DNA from: Peribacillus sp044761985 | Lineage (GTDB): Bacteria; Bacillota; Bacilli; Bacillales; DSM-1321 | DNA length: 64,000 bases | NCBI RefSeq assembly: GCF_044761985.1 | Contig: NZ_JBIWDK010000003.1 | Span: forward strand, 494,789-558,788 | Direction of reading: 5' to 3' | In this document: positions 1 to 8,011 of the stretch, one piece after another | Position numbering within the stretch: position 1 is the stretch's first letter | Layout of the letters: each line of letters opens with the position of its first letter | Notes under the pieces: generated by a model | What the model was told of the DNA's origin: nothing | What the model saw: only the letters and a program-made list of their open reading frames with translations | Databases searched by the model: none | Program-made: the position numbers and the translations under genes

Positions 1-3
1 AGG

Positions 4-546
4 ATGAATTTGAAGAAAGGACATTGTAATGAAGCTGAAGGTTTCACCAGGGTTTATCATTCATTTTATAAGCGAATCTATTACATTGCTTTATCCATCA
101 TCAAATGTCCATATCTCGCCGAAGATATTACTCAGGAAACCTATATAAAAGCCTATACTAAACGTGATACGATCAAGGATGACAGAAAAATGGGGGCATG
201 GTTAGCCTGCATCGCCACGAGGACGGCCATTGATTTTTCGCGTAAGCAAAAACGGGGAAGCCATTTGATTCAGCAGGAAATGATGGATTGGTTGGAAAGT
301 CAGCCCTGTAGTCAAAATGAGGTAGAAGATGCCATGGATTTATGGACATTAAAAGAAGACATCATCCACGTCTTATTTAAATTATCCCATAAACAGCGGG
401 AAATACTATTGCTTAAGGTGAATGGCGGGTTAAAAGAACGTGAAATCGCCATGGTGCTCAACATTAAGCAGGCGACGGTTAAAATCAATCTGTATAGGGC
501 AAGAAAACAATTAAGAAATGAGTTGCAAAACAAGGAAATTGCATAA
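4..546 (+). CDS. ECF-type RNA polymerase sigma factor
   Basis: A 180-residue protein with the two-domain layout of extracytoplasmic-function sigma factors. Region 2 spans about residues 20-84 and includes AEDITQETYIKAY. After a short linker, region 4 spans about residues 120-172 and its helix-turn-helix reads LKEREIAMVLNIKQATVK. It should recruit core RNA polymerase to a small regulon in the cytoplasm. The ATG lies three bases inside the window, so its ribosome site and promoter cannot be judged. No transmembrane anti-sigma factor follows; the next gene on the same strand, 109 bases on, is a small lipoprotein that could be a target or a sensor. Which ECF group it belongs to cannot be decided from the sequence alone. 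Confidence 0.85.
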   Translation: MNLKKGHCNEAEGFTRVYHSFYKRIYYIALSIIKCPYLAEDITQETYIKAYTKRDTIKDDRKMGAWLACIATRTAIDFSRKQKRGSHLIQQEMMDWLESQPCSQNEVEDAMDLWTLKEDIIHVLFKLSHKQREILLLKVNGGLKEREIAMVLNIKQATVKINLYRARKQLRNELQNKEIA

Positions 547-655
547 AAATCAACGGGATGATGCCCAATTGCTACTTCCATTTATATTTTTATTGAACGG
601 TTTACGTAAGTTATTCTTACTTTAAGGAAAAAATATGTAAAAGGGGGGAGATGAG

Positions 656-1090
656 ATGAAAATCAGTCAAGTTTATTATCTACTAGTCATCATGGCGGTT
701 TTCATGGCGGGTTGTAAAGATGAAGAAGGTTCTACTCATTCTTCAACTGCGGATGAGGGCATCACTTCGAAGCAGGCGACCCACGCATCAGTAGAGGGAG
801 CCACGTATCCTCTTGAAGAAATGGAGAGTTTGTCAAACAAAATGGATGTGGCGTTCACGAGCCAAAATCGTTCGAAATGGCAGAATGAAAATCAGGCAGT
901 CATGAAACGTTGGAAACAATTGCATGATAAAGTAGGGATAGCGAATGAGGAGTATGCGGCGGTAGAAAATGAGCTGAAAATGATAGAGGCTGAGCTTCAA
1001 AAAGAAGAGGCAAATGAAGCAAAACTGAAATCAATGATGAAGGAAGCAAAGGTGAGAATCGATTTACTTAAGCTGACATTAAAAGAATGA
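656..1090 (+). CDS. small hypothetical lipoprotein
   Basis: A 144-residue protein with a type II signal peptide: a Lys near the N-terminus, a hydrophobic stretch, then the lipobox MAGC with Cys20 as the predicted lipidated residue. A polar Ser/Thr/Glu-rich linker follows, and the C-terminal half is highly charged (Glu/Lys/Met-rich, about residues 90-144) and looks like an alpha-helical coiled coil. It is probably anchored to the outer face of the membrane. The purine-rich GGGGGGAG site five bases before the ATG at 656 favours this start over the out-of-frame ATG at 651. It lies downstream of the ECF sigma gene. No family was recognised and no enzymatic motif is visible. Confidence 0.75.
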   Translation: MKISQVYYLLVIMAVFMAGCKDEEGSTHSSTADEGITSKQATHASVEGATYPLEEMESLSNKMDVAFTSQNRSKWQNENQAVMKRWKQLHDKVGIANEEYAAVENELKMIEAELQKEEANEAKLKSMMKEAKVRIDLLKLTLKE

Positions 1091-1159
1091 TGTGGGGCGA
1101 TCTAAAGTTTTCCTAAACGATATTTTGGGTATAGAAAAGGAAAGAAAGGATGATGAATC

Positions 1160-1282
1160 ATGAAAAAACTCCTAAAACGAGCAGTCATTTTTGCCGCTCC
1201 TTTAATCTTTAAAGAAGTCAAGAAACGTTGGAAAAAAAAGCGTAATCAAAAAGCCATGAAGGCTGGTAGGATAAGTAACTAG
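1160..1282 (+). CDS. small basic protein, 40 residues
   Basis: A short reading frame preceded by a good purine-rich site (AAAGAAAGGA, nine bases from the ATG). The product starts MKKLLKRAVIFAAPLIF, a short amphipathic or hydrophobic segment, followed by a strongly basic run of Lys/Arg with one Trp (about residues 18-36). It resembles membrane-associated microproteins common in Bacillaceae, though I cannot name a family. It is followed 34 bases later by a strong rho-independent terminator, which supports a real transcription unit. Function unknown. Confidence 0.6.
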   Translation: MKKLLKRAVIFAAPLIFKEVKKRWKKKRNQKAMKAGRISN

Positions 1283-1316
1283 CAGACTCAACATCACATT
1301 ATAAGCACCAGGGGAG

Positions 1317-1348
1317 AAGACGCTGATACAGCGTCTTTTGTTTTTTAT
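1317..1348 (+). terminator. rho-independent terminator
   Basis: Nine-base perfect stem AAGACGCTG / CAGCGTCTT with a three-base loop, followed by a T-rich tract. It closes the unit containing the 40-residue gene. The rest of the 1283-1595 gap holds nothing I can assign. Confidence 0.85.
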
Positions 1349-1595
1349 TACTCCTTTCATTTCTTGGATTCATTCACCTCTACATCTTTCGTTCATATCG
1401 TGTTAAAATAGTAAGGTTGATTGAAATGGATACCGGAGTAGCGAAGGTATAAGCCTTATGATATATTTTTCGTACATATATTGTGTATGTTCAAGACTTT
1501 TGCATACTAGGAAAGGTTGACATTCCAATGTGAAAAAAACGATTAGGTTCTCTATACATGCTATGTGACAATTCCAATAATGAAAGGAACATATT

Positions 1596-3170
1596 ATGCC
1601 TACTTTAAAAGATGAGGTCCATTCAAGACGGACTTTTGCAATAATTTCCCACCCGGATGCCGGGAAAACTACATTAACAGAGAAACTACTACTGTTTGGT
1701 GGCGCGATTCGTGATGCCGGAACAGTTAAGGCTAGAAAAACAGGAAAGTATGCAACGAGTGACTGGATGGAGATTGAAAAGCAGCGGGGAATCTCCGTTA
1801 CATCTTCGGTCATGCAATTTGATTATGACGATTTCCGTGTGAATATCCTGGATACACCAGGTCACCAAGATTTCAGTGAAGACACATACCGCACACTGAT
1901 GGCTGTAGATAGTGCCGTAATGATTATCGATTCGGCAAAAGGGATTGAAGATCAAACGGTTAAATTATTCAAAGTATGTCGGATGAGAGGCATTCCGATT
2001 TTTACCTTCATTAATAAAATGGACCGTCAAGGGAAAATGCCACTTGAATTGCTTGCTGAACTTGAGGAAGTGCTTGGTATTGAAACGTATCCAATGAACT
2101 GGCCGATCGGGATGGGAAAAGATTTCGTAGGTATATACGATCGATTCAATAACCGCATCGAACAATTTAAGACGGAAGGACCGGAACGTTACCTTACTTT
2201 GAATGACGAAGGTGAACTTGATGGAGATCATATATTGAAGGAATCACCGTTATATGAGCAAACATTAGAAGAAATTATGCTGTTGACGGAAGCCGGAAAC
2301 CAGTTCTCGGAAGAGAGAATTGCTAATGGTCAACTAAGTCCAGTATTTTTCGGTAGTGCGTTAACGGCGTTCGGTGTCCAAACATTTTTAGATGCTTATC
2401 TCCAGTTTGCACCTGAGCCACAAGCTCGTATGACCACTTCAGGTGAAGTGAATCCTGTCAGTGAAGAATTTTCCGGATTCATTTTCAAGATTCAAGCGAA
2501 CATGAATCCGAAACACCGTGACCGGATTGCTTTCCTCCGCATTTGTTCAGGAAAATTCGAGCGTGGAATGAATGTAAACTTGAGCAGAACGGGCAAACCA
2601 ATCAATCTTTCGTCTTCTACCCAATTCATGGCGGATGACCGGAACACCGTGAATGAAGCCGTGAGCGGAGATATCATTGGTCTGTATGACACTGGGAACT
2701 ATCAAATTGGTGATACGATTACGACAAGTAAAGATATGTATCAGTTTGAACGTTTACCTCAGTTTACCCCTGAGCTTTTCATGCGGGTAACGGCTAAAAA
2801 TGTTATGAAGCAGAAACATTTTCATAAAGGTATTAATCAACTGGTCCAAGAAGGAGCGATTCAGCTCTTCAAAACGGTCCGTATGGAAGAATATCTTCTA
2901 GGTGCCGTTGGTCAACTTCAATTTGAAGTATTCGAACACAGAATGAGAAACGAATACAATGTTGAGGTAATGATGGAGCGTATGGGTAGCAAAATCACCC
3001 GTTGGGCAGAAGATGAAAAACTCGATGAAAATCTGCACAGTTCTAGAAGCATACTGGTCAAAGACCGTTATGATAAATATGCATTTTTGTTTGAAAATGA
3101 GTTTGCATTACGTTGGTTCCAGGATAAGAATCCGGATGTGACTTTATATAACCCAATGGATTTGAAATAA
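1596..3170 (+). CDS. prfC: peptide chain release factor 3
   Basis: A 524-residue translational GTPase of normal RF3 length. RF3 removes RF1/RF2 from the ribosome after peptide release and contributes to quality control. The G1 loop SHPDAGKTT is at residues 18-26, the switch-I region holds EKQRGISVTSSV at 61-72, G3 is DTPGHQDF at 86-93 and G4 is NKMD at 140-143. The later part matches the RF3 beta-barrel and C-terminal domain (FRVTAKN-like and GAVGQLQFEV segments). The ATG is preceded by GAAAGGA at a normal distance. The gene stands alone between two terminators. RF3 is patchily distributed in Bacillaceae and is absent from B. subtilis, so its presence helps place the lineage. Confidence 0.95.
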   Translation: MPTLKDEVHSRRTFAIISHPDAGKTTLTEKLLLFGGAIRDAGTVKARKTGKYATSDWMEIEKQRGISVTSSVMQFDYDDFRVNILDTPGHQDFSEDTYRTLMAVDSAVMIIDSAKGIEDQTVKLFKVCRMRGIPIFTFINKMDRQGKMPLELLAELEEVLGIETYPMNWPIGMGKDFVGIYDRFNNRIEQFKTEGPERYLTLNDEGELDGDHILKESPLYEQTLEEIMLLTEAGNQFSEERIANGQLSPVFFGSALTAFGVQTFLDAYLQFAPEPQARMTTSGEVNPVSEEFSGFIFKIQANMNPKHRDRIAFLRICSGKFERGMNVNLSRTGKPINLSSSTQFMADDRNTVNEAVSGDIIGLYDTGNYQIGDTITTSKDMYQFERLPQFTPELFMRVTAKNVMKQKHFHKGINQLVQEGAIQLFKTVRMEEYLLGAVGQLQFEVFEHRMRNEYNVEVMMERMGSKITRWAEDEKLDENLHSSRSILVKDRYDKYAFLFENEFALRWFQDKNPDVTLYNPMDLK

Positions 3171-3174
3171 GGTT

Positions 3175-3206
3175 GAGCCCGTGGATCATAAACACGGGCT
3201 TTTCTC
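3175..3206 (+). terminator. terminator of prfC
   Basis: Stem GAGCCCGTG / CACGGGCTT (one G-T pair), nine-base loop, then TTTTCTC, starting five bases after the prfC stop. Confidence 0.8.
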
Positions 3207-3400
3207 ATAGAAATCAATAGTGATTAGTTTTTCCTATAGTTATGTCTTCAGCTTAGAGAATAAATTCGAAAAGGACATCTAAGGATCATCACGTAACTGT
3301 AATAAAGGGGAAGACTTAAGGATAATGCATATGAATAGAATCGTAGAAGGTATTCGTGCAATTTGGTGATACTATGAGCACCGTATAGAATAAAATTCCT

Positions 3401-3429
3401 TTGACAATATTGAAAAACTTATATATATT
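3401..3429 (+). promoter_or_regulatory. sigma-A promoter for nhaC
   Basis: TTGACA at 3401-3406, a 17-base spacer and TATATT at 3424-3429: five or six matches in each hexamer at optimal spacing. It lies about 100 bases before the nhaC start and gives a leader of roughly 90 bases. Upstream, 3207-3400 contains no gene. Confidence 0.75.
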
Positions 3430-3526
3430 TATACCTATGCTTTAGTGCTTAAAAGCGTCTAAGTGAAAGTGAGTGCGAGCGATTCTTACCTCGAGAATAT
3501 TTAACTTGAAAGCGGTGAAAAATATC

Positions 3527-4909
3527 ATGCGTCTTGAAGATGCGAAGCTTAAGCTCTCATTGCCCGAAGCACTCGGTGTTTTGGCCATTCTATTATTGAT
3601 TATAGCAACTGGAATTATACATTATGGCTTGGATCCTCATATTCCAATTATAGTAGCTATCCTTTTTTTATTTGTTTATGGGAAAGTGAAAAAGCTTCCA
3701 TTTTCAATCATGGAGTCAGCTATCGTCAAAGGGGCGGTCTCCGGTATGGGAGCCATCTATATTTTCTTCTTTATTGGAATGTTAATTTCAATCTGGATGG
3801 CGAGCGGAACAATTCCGACCATCATGTATTATGGATTTGACTGGATTTCTGGTGAATCCTTTTATGCAGTGACATTTCTGGTGACATCGCTTCTCGGATT
3901 GTGCATCGGGAGTTCACTCACCACCTCGGCTACGATAGGTGTCGCTTTCATCGGAATGGCGGCGGCCATGGATTTATCGCTGGCCATCACGGCGGGTGCC
4001 ATTATCTCGGGGGCCTTTCTTGGGGATAAAATGTCACCACTTTCCGATACAACGAACTTGGCATCGGAAACAGTGGGCGTATCTTTGTTTGAACATATTA
4101 AAAATATGCTTTGGACGACACTTCCGGGATTTATTATCACGCTGGTTATCTTTTTCTTCCTTTCCCCTGATATCAATATAGCCCGGATAGAGGAAATAGA
4201 AGTGATGAGCCGTACGTTGAAGATGGAAACGAATATCAGTATATGGAGCTTGCTTCCATTTATCATCGTTTTAGGTATGGCTTTGAAAAAGATATCAGCC
4301 ATCCCGACTTTATCTGCAGGAATCGTTTCCGCAGCAATCATTGCCTTTTTACAAACACCGGGTTTTACTGTTCCAAAGCTAGCTGATATTCTATTTAGCG
4401 GTTTCGTTCTTGATAGTGGGATGGAACAGCTGGATTCCATTTTATCCCGGGGTGGCATTGAAAGCATGATGTTCTCGATTTCTCTCGTTCTATTGGCATT
4501 GGCCATGGGTGGACTTTTATTTGAATTGGGCATTATCCCATCTATTCTTAGTAGCATTCAGGATTCGCTGACGAGTGTTTCGAAGTTAATTGCCGCAACT
4601 GTTTTTACAGGAATCAGTACCAACTTCCTTGTTGGGGAGCAATATTTATCGGTGTTGTTGCCGGGGAAGGCTTTCCAACAAAAGTATGATGATCTGGGGT
4701 TGCATCCTAAGACACTGGCACGTGTGCTTGAAGATTCAGGAACGGTAGTGAATCCACTTGTACCTTGGGGAGTCTGTGGTGTCTTTCTGACAAAGGTACT
4801 GGATGTTCCGACCTTGGAGTATGCACCATTTGCTTTTTTCTGTTTACTCTGTCCATTACTTAGTTTGATCAGTGGATTCACAAAAATCGGCATTCATTAT
4901 AATAAGTAA
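3527..4909 (+). CDS. nhaC: Na+/H+ antiporter, NhaC family
   Basis: A polytopic membrane protein with about a dozen hydrophobic segments and the NhaC-family signatures GDKMSPLSDTTNLA (mid-protein) and GTVVNPLVPWG (near the C-terminus). It should exchange cytoplasmic Na+ for external H+ and so support pH and sodium homeostasis. The ATG at 3527 gives 460 residues starting MRLEDAKLKLSLPEALGVL, matching the length and start of other Bacillus NhaC proteins. An in-frame GTG at 3473 would add 18 residues but has no better ribosome site. Both candidate sites are weak, so translation may be modest. It is a single-gene unit with a strong promoter and a strong bidirectional terminator. Confidence 0.9.
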   Translation: MRLEDAKLKLSLPEALGVLAILLLIIATGIIHYGLDPHIPIIVAILFLFVYGKVKKLPFSIMESAIVKGAVSGMGAIYIFFFIGMLISIWMASGTIPTIMYYGFDWISGESFYAVTFLVTSLLGLCIGSSLTTSATIGVAFIGMAAAMDLSLAITAGAIISGAFLGDKMSPLSDTTNLASETVGVSLFEHIKNMLWTTLPGFIITLVIFFFLSPDINIARIEEIEVMSRTLKMETNISIWSLLPFIIVLGMALKKISAIPTLSAGIVSAAIIAFLQTPGFTVPKLADILFSGFVLDSGMEQLDSILSRGGIESMMFSISLVLLALAMGGLLFELGIIPSILSSIQDSLTSVSKLIAATVFTGISTNFLVGEQYLSVLLPGKAFQQKYDDLGLHPKTLARVLEDSGTVVNPLVPWGVCGVFLTKVLDVPTLEYAPFAFFCLLCPLLSLISGFTKIGIHYNK

Positions 4910-4910
4910 G

Positions 4911-4958
4911 AAAAAAAGCGGTGAAGAAAACGAAAGGTTTTTCTTCACCGCTTTTTTT
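4911..4958. terminator. bidirectional terminator between nhaC and a convergent gene
   Basis: Long A-rich stem containing AAAGCGGTGAAGAAA and its complement, flanked by A7 on the left and T7 on the right, so it can serve nhaC and the minus-strand gene ending at 4957. Confidence 0.85.
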
Positions 4959-5274
4959 ACATTACAGACTCTTCTTTTGAAACAATACTCCATCCGTTCG
5001 CCAAAAGCTTATCTATATAATCTTCGATAGGCAATTCCTCTAAATCTATGGCCACGGGTTTCATAGATACATAGCATTCATCTTTCTCATAATTAACAGT
5101 GACTTTTACGACCTCGTACCCATTATGATACTTAGCATCAAATCCAGGGTCCTCGATGATATCTCCTAGAAAGGGACGAAAGGATGATTCAAATGTTTTC
5201 ATTACAACTTCGGATCTATTTTTTTCCTTATGTTCCTTGGAAGACGTTAAAAAAATGAACAGTTTAATTTTCAT
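4957..5274 (-). CDS. hypothetical protein, 105 residues
   Basis: Small soluble protein of 105 residues. The start at 5274 is chosen because AAGGAGAGG lies just upstream of ATG on the minus strand; the longer open frame up to 5472 runs through the terminator region and overlaps ftsW, so it is not real coding. The protein has a beta-alpha pattern (MKIKLFIFLTSSK, VVKVTVNYEKDECYVSMKP) and an acidic C-terminus ending in EESVM. No family was recognised. It lies downstream of ftsW on the same strand, but a hairpin between them suggests separate transcription. Confidence 0.7.
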   Translation of the reverse strand: MKIKLFIFLTSSKEHKEKNRSEVVMKTFESSFRPFLGDIIEDPGFDAKYHNGYEVVKVTVNYEKDECYVSMKPVAIDLEELPIEDYIDKLLANGWSIVSKEESVM

Positions 5275-5340
5275 CAGTACCTCTCCTTTTCTAAAGTATA
5301 GTAAGCAGTAGCTACCCTTTGAAGTTCTTGAAATAGGAAA

Positions 5341-5389
5341 GGCTGCCCCAAATGTCACCTTTGATGATGTTTGGGGCAGCCCTTTTTTT
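5341..5389. terminator. hairpin terminator downstream of ftsW
   Basis: Twelve-base perfect stem GGCTGCCCCAAA / TTTGGGGCAGCC. The plus side has a clean T7 tail; the minus side, which would serve ftsW, has only TTTCCTATTT. It is probably usable in both directions, but the better tail faces plus-strand transcription, where no gene lies. Confidence 0.65.
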
Positions 5390-5410
5390 GTTAAATTGGT
5401 TTTATCCAAT

Positions 5411-6607
5411 TCACTTGGAAGAGATAATATCTTCCGTTGGAACCGTCGTAATGACTTTTTCTTTTTGTTCAAGCAAGTTCATTCTCATCACGACATTTTG
5501 GTAGATACCCATTGAAAGCATCAGTAGGAGTAAGGATGAACCACCATAACTGATGAATGGAAGGGTAATTCCTGTAATGGGAATGAGCCCCGTCACGCCT
5601 CCAACATTAATGCCCACTTGTATGCCTATCATGGAAGATATACCAATCAAGAGAAGGCTGCCAAATGGGTCTTTGCATTTTGCAGAAAGGATGAAGCCCC
5701 TTAAGACGATGAAACCGAGTGTCAACAGGACGAAAGCCACACCGAATATTCCTAGCTCTTCCGCAATGATGGCCATGATGAAATCGGTATGGGATTCGGG
5801 AAGATAGCCATACTTCTGTACGCTGTCTCCAAGGCCGACTCCCGTAAGACCGCCAGAACCGATTGCAAATAAAGAGTTCACGAGTTGATATCCGTCTTCT
5901 CCGGCTGTACCGAAAGGATCAGCGAATCCGGTAAAACGGGATACCTTATTCTCGGTGAAAATACTCGAAAAATTCCCTGTCACTAGTACGCCTAGAGCTA
6001 CAAGGCCGATTAATAGCATCGTAAGTATAGATAGCTTAAAGATACTTTTAAAAGACATGCCAGACGAAAGGACCATGGTAACTGCAATGAGAAATATGAC
6101 GGCAGCCGTTCCATAGTCAGGTTGAATGGCAATTAAAAAGCAAATACCAACGAGAAACCCGATCGGTGGAATGACGGCTTTATCGATGCTGTTGATTCGA
6201 TCCTGTCTTTTACCGTAAATGGCGGCCAGATAAATAATCATGGCTAGCTTGGAAAACTCCGCGGGCTGAATGGATTTTGTTCCTATCTTAAACCAGCTCG
6301 TAGCATTACCCGCCGTATGGCCGAAGATGAATAGAAGTAAAAGGATACCAGCCATTCCAAACATCATACTCATTAAAAACGTTTTGTGCTTGTACATCTT
6401 ATAAGGAAGAATCATCGTCACGATCATGGCAATGAATGAGATGATAAAGGCCGTTTTTTGTTTTTCAAAGAAGAAATCCATGGACAAGCCGTATCGAGCA
6501 ACTGCAGTAATCATGCTCGAACTATAAATCATGACTAAACCAAACAGACAAAGTAATGTGACTGCGATGAAAATTGGGAAATCATATGCTTTAATAATTC
6601 TTTTCAC
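5411..6607 (-). CDS. ftsW: FtsW peptidoglycan glycosyltransferase (SEDS family)
   Basis: A SEDS-family membrane protein of about 398 residues with roughly ten transmembrane segments. Family signatures are YGYLPESHTDFIMAIIAEELG, GLIPITGITLPFISYGGSSL and the QPAEFSK loop. SEDS proteins polymerise lipid II at the septum or side wall together with a class B PBP. The start MKRIIKAYDF and the overall sequence resemble B. subtilis FtsW (YlaO) more than RodA or SpoVE, as far as I recall. I place the start at the GTG at 6607 because GAGGTGA lies eight bases upstream; the GTG at 6619 would overlap that ribosome site. Transcribed leftward and apparently monocistronic. Confidence 0.9.
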   Translation of the reverse strand: MKRIIKAYDFPIFIAVTLLCLFGLVMIYSSSMITAVARYGLSMDFFFEKQKTAFIISFIAMIVTMILPYKMYKHKTFLMSMMFGMAGILLLLFIFGHTAGNATSWFKIGTKSIQPAEFSKLAMIIYLAAIYGKRQDRINSIDKAVIPPIGFLVGICFLIAIQPDYGTAAVIFLIAVTMVLSSGMSFKSIFKLSILTMLLIGLVALGVLVTGNFSSIFTENKVSRFTGFADPFGTAGEDGYQLVNSLFAIGSGGLTGVGLGDSVQKYGYLPESHTDFIMAIIAEELGIFGVAFVLLTLGFIVLRGFILSAKCKDPFGSLLLIGISSMIGIQVGINVGGVTGLIPITGITLPFISYGGSSLLLLMLSMGIYQNVVMRMNLLEQKEKVITTVPTEDIISSK

Positions 6608-6894
6608 TTGTGCGCTCACCTCGAATATGTATGCGCGAAAAATTCGCCTTCTTATATAGTAACGGAAAATCGGTTAGATAGATAATGATTTTAATCATTT
6701 ACTAGAATTTAACCTTAAAGAATCGAATATAAACACCCGGTTTATTTAATGCACATGAATACTACTATTCTCTATTTTCGATAATCTGGTTGGATACTCC
6801 TTTTAAAAAAACAATATTTTTCTTTTCGTCCCTTGAATAATAGTAATAATTTGTCAAATAACTTACAATTAAGATAATTAAAGGGAGGGATAGG

Positions 6895-7995
6895 ATGGGA
6901 CATATATACTTTTTTACTGGTTTTCCAGGGTTCATTAGCAATCAGTTGATTAGGGAGCTTATAAAACAGGACGAGGCAGTAGATAAAGTCTATCTACTTG
7001 TACTACCTGAGCAAATGGGAAAAGCGGAAGCGGAAATCAAGACAATAGAAAGTGAACTGGACGGGGCAAAGGTGCTATTCCAATTAGTGATAGGAGATAT
7101 CACGAAAGAGAACCTCAATATCGCTGTTCCGGAGAGTCAAAGTCTTCAACAAGAAATCACGCATGTTTTTCATCTAGCTGCGATATATGATTTGGCTGTC
7201 CCGGAAAAAATTGCTCAGCTAGTCAATGTCGTTGGTACGAAGCATGTGAATGAATGGGTCAAAGGGATCCCCAACCTTGTGCGTTATACCTATTTTAGTA
7301 CCGCTTACGTTGCCGGTAATCGGGAAGGTGACCTGTTTGAACATGAACTTGTACTGCCGAAAAGCTTCAAGAACCATTACGAGCGGACGAAGTATGATGC
7401 AGAATTACTGGTCGAGCAATTAAAAAGCGAAGTACCCACAACAATCATCCGTCCAGGGATCGTGAAGGGACACTCCAAGACAGGGGAAACCATCAAATTT
7501 GACGGGCCATATTTTATCCTCAACTTCCTAGATCGTCTAAGTTTCCTGCCTATGTACCCATATATCTCGTCGGAAAGGGAGACCGTTGTCAATCTTGTGC
7601 CAGTTGATTATATTATACAGGCAACCGCTTATCTGGCATTATATAAAGAAGGTGTAGGTAAGACGTATCATCTAACCGATCCGAGTCCTTGTAAAGCCAC
7701 TGAGATTTATGAACTTTTTGTTGGTGAATTATATAAGAAGAAACCAAAGGGTCATATGCCAATGGCGGTAAGCCAGGCCTTTTTATCGATCCGTCCTGTA
7801 CGGACATATTTAGGTGTAGAAAAAGAAGCATTGGATTACTTCACATGGCAGGGACGATTCGATTGTACAAAAGCACAGGCTGATTTAGCGGGATCTGGAA
7901 TTGCTTGCCCGAATTTCAAGGATGGCGTACCGGCCATGGTCGAATTTTATTTAAGAAACAAAAACGAAAAAAGATACCAGATAAAAATAAGGTGA
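6895..7995 (+). CDS. fatty-acyl-reductase-like SDR (NAD-binding 4 family)
   Basis: A 366-residue extended short-chain dehydrogenase. The Rossmann motif is TGFPGFISNQ (residues 8-17), where the usual third glycine of TGxxGFxG is Ser. HLAAIYDL is at 93-100, FSTAYVAG supplies the catalytic Ser/Thr (about 134-141), and the YxxxK pair is Tyr162/Lys166 in HYERTK. This matches the thioester-reductase/male-sterility branch, whose members reduce acyl-thioesters to aldehydes or alcohols. No membrane anchor or carrier-protein domain is present. An aldehyde dehydrogenase follows after 16 bases, so the pair probably handles a fatty aldehyde. The ribosome site AAGGGAGGGA is strong. Substrate and reaction direction cannot be read from the sequence. 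Confidence 0.75.
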   Translation: MGHIYFFTGFPGFISNQLIRELIKQDEAVDKVYLLVLPEQMGKAEAEIKTIESELDGAKVLFQLVIGDITKENLNIAVPESQSLQQEITHVFHLAAIYDLAVPEKIAQLVNVVGTKHVNEWVKGIPNLVRYTYFSTAYVAGNREGDLFEHELVLPKSFKNHYERTKYDAELLVEQLKSEVPTTIIRPGIVKGHSKTGETIKFDGPYFILNFLDRLSFLPMYPYISSERETVVNLVPVDYIIQATAYLALYKEGVGKTYHLTDPSPCKATEIYELFVGELYKKKPKGHMPMAVSQAFLSIRPVRTYLGVEKEALDYFTWQGRFDCTKAQADLAGSGIACPNFKDGVPAMVEFYLRNKNEKRYQIKIR

Positions 7996-8011
7996 AGCAA
8001 GGGGAGACATT

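Noticed and set aside
3862..4557. 231-residue minus-strand frame inside nhaC
   Set aside because: Antisense shadow of a membrane-protein gene, no ribosome site and no recognisable domain.
5275..5472. N-terminal extension of the 105-residue gene
   Set aside because: Crosses a terminator hairpin and overlaps ftsW; a good ribosome site marks the start at 5274.
6851..6880. TTGTCA / ATAATT-like promoter before the acyl-reductase-like SDR
   Set aside because: The -10 would lie 15 bases from the start codon and the transcription start would fall inside the ribosome site, so it is not a workable promoter.
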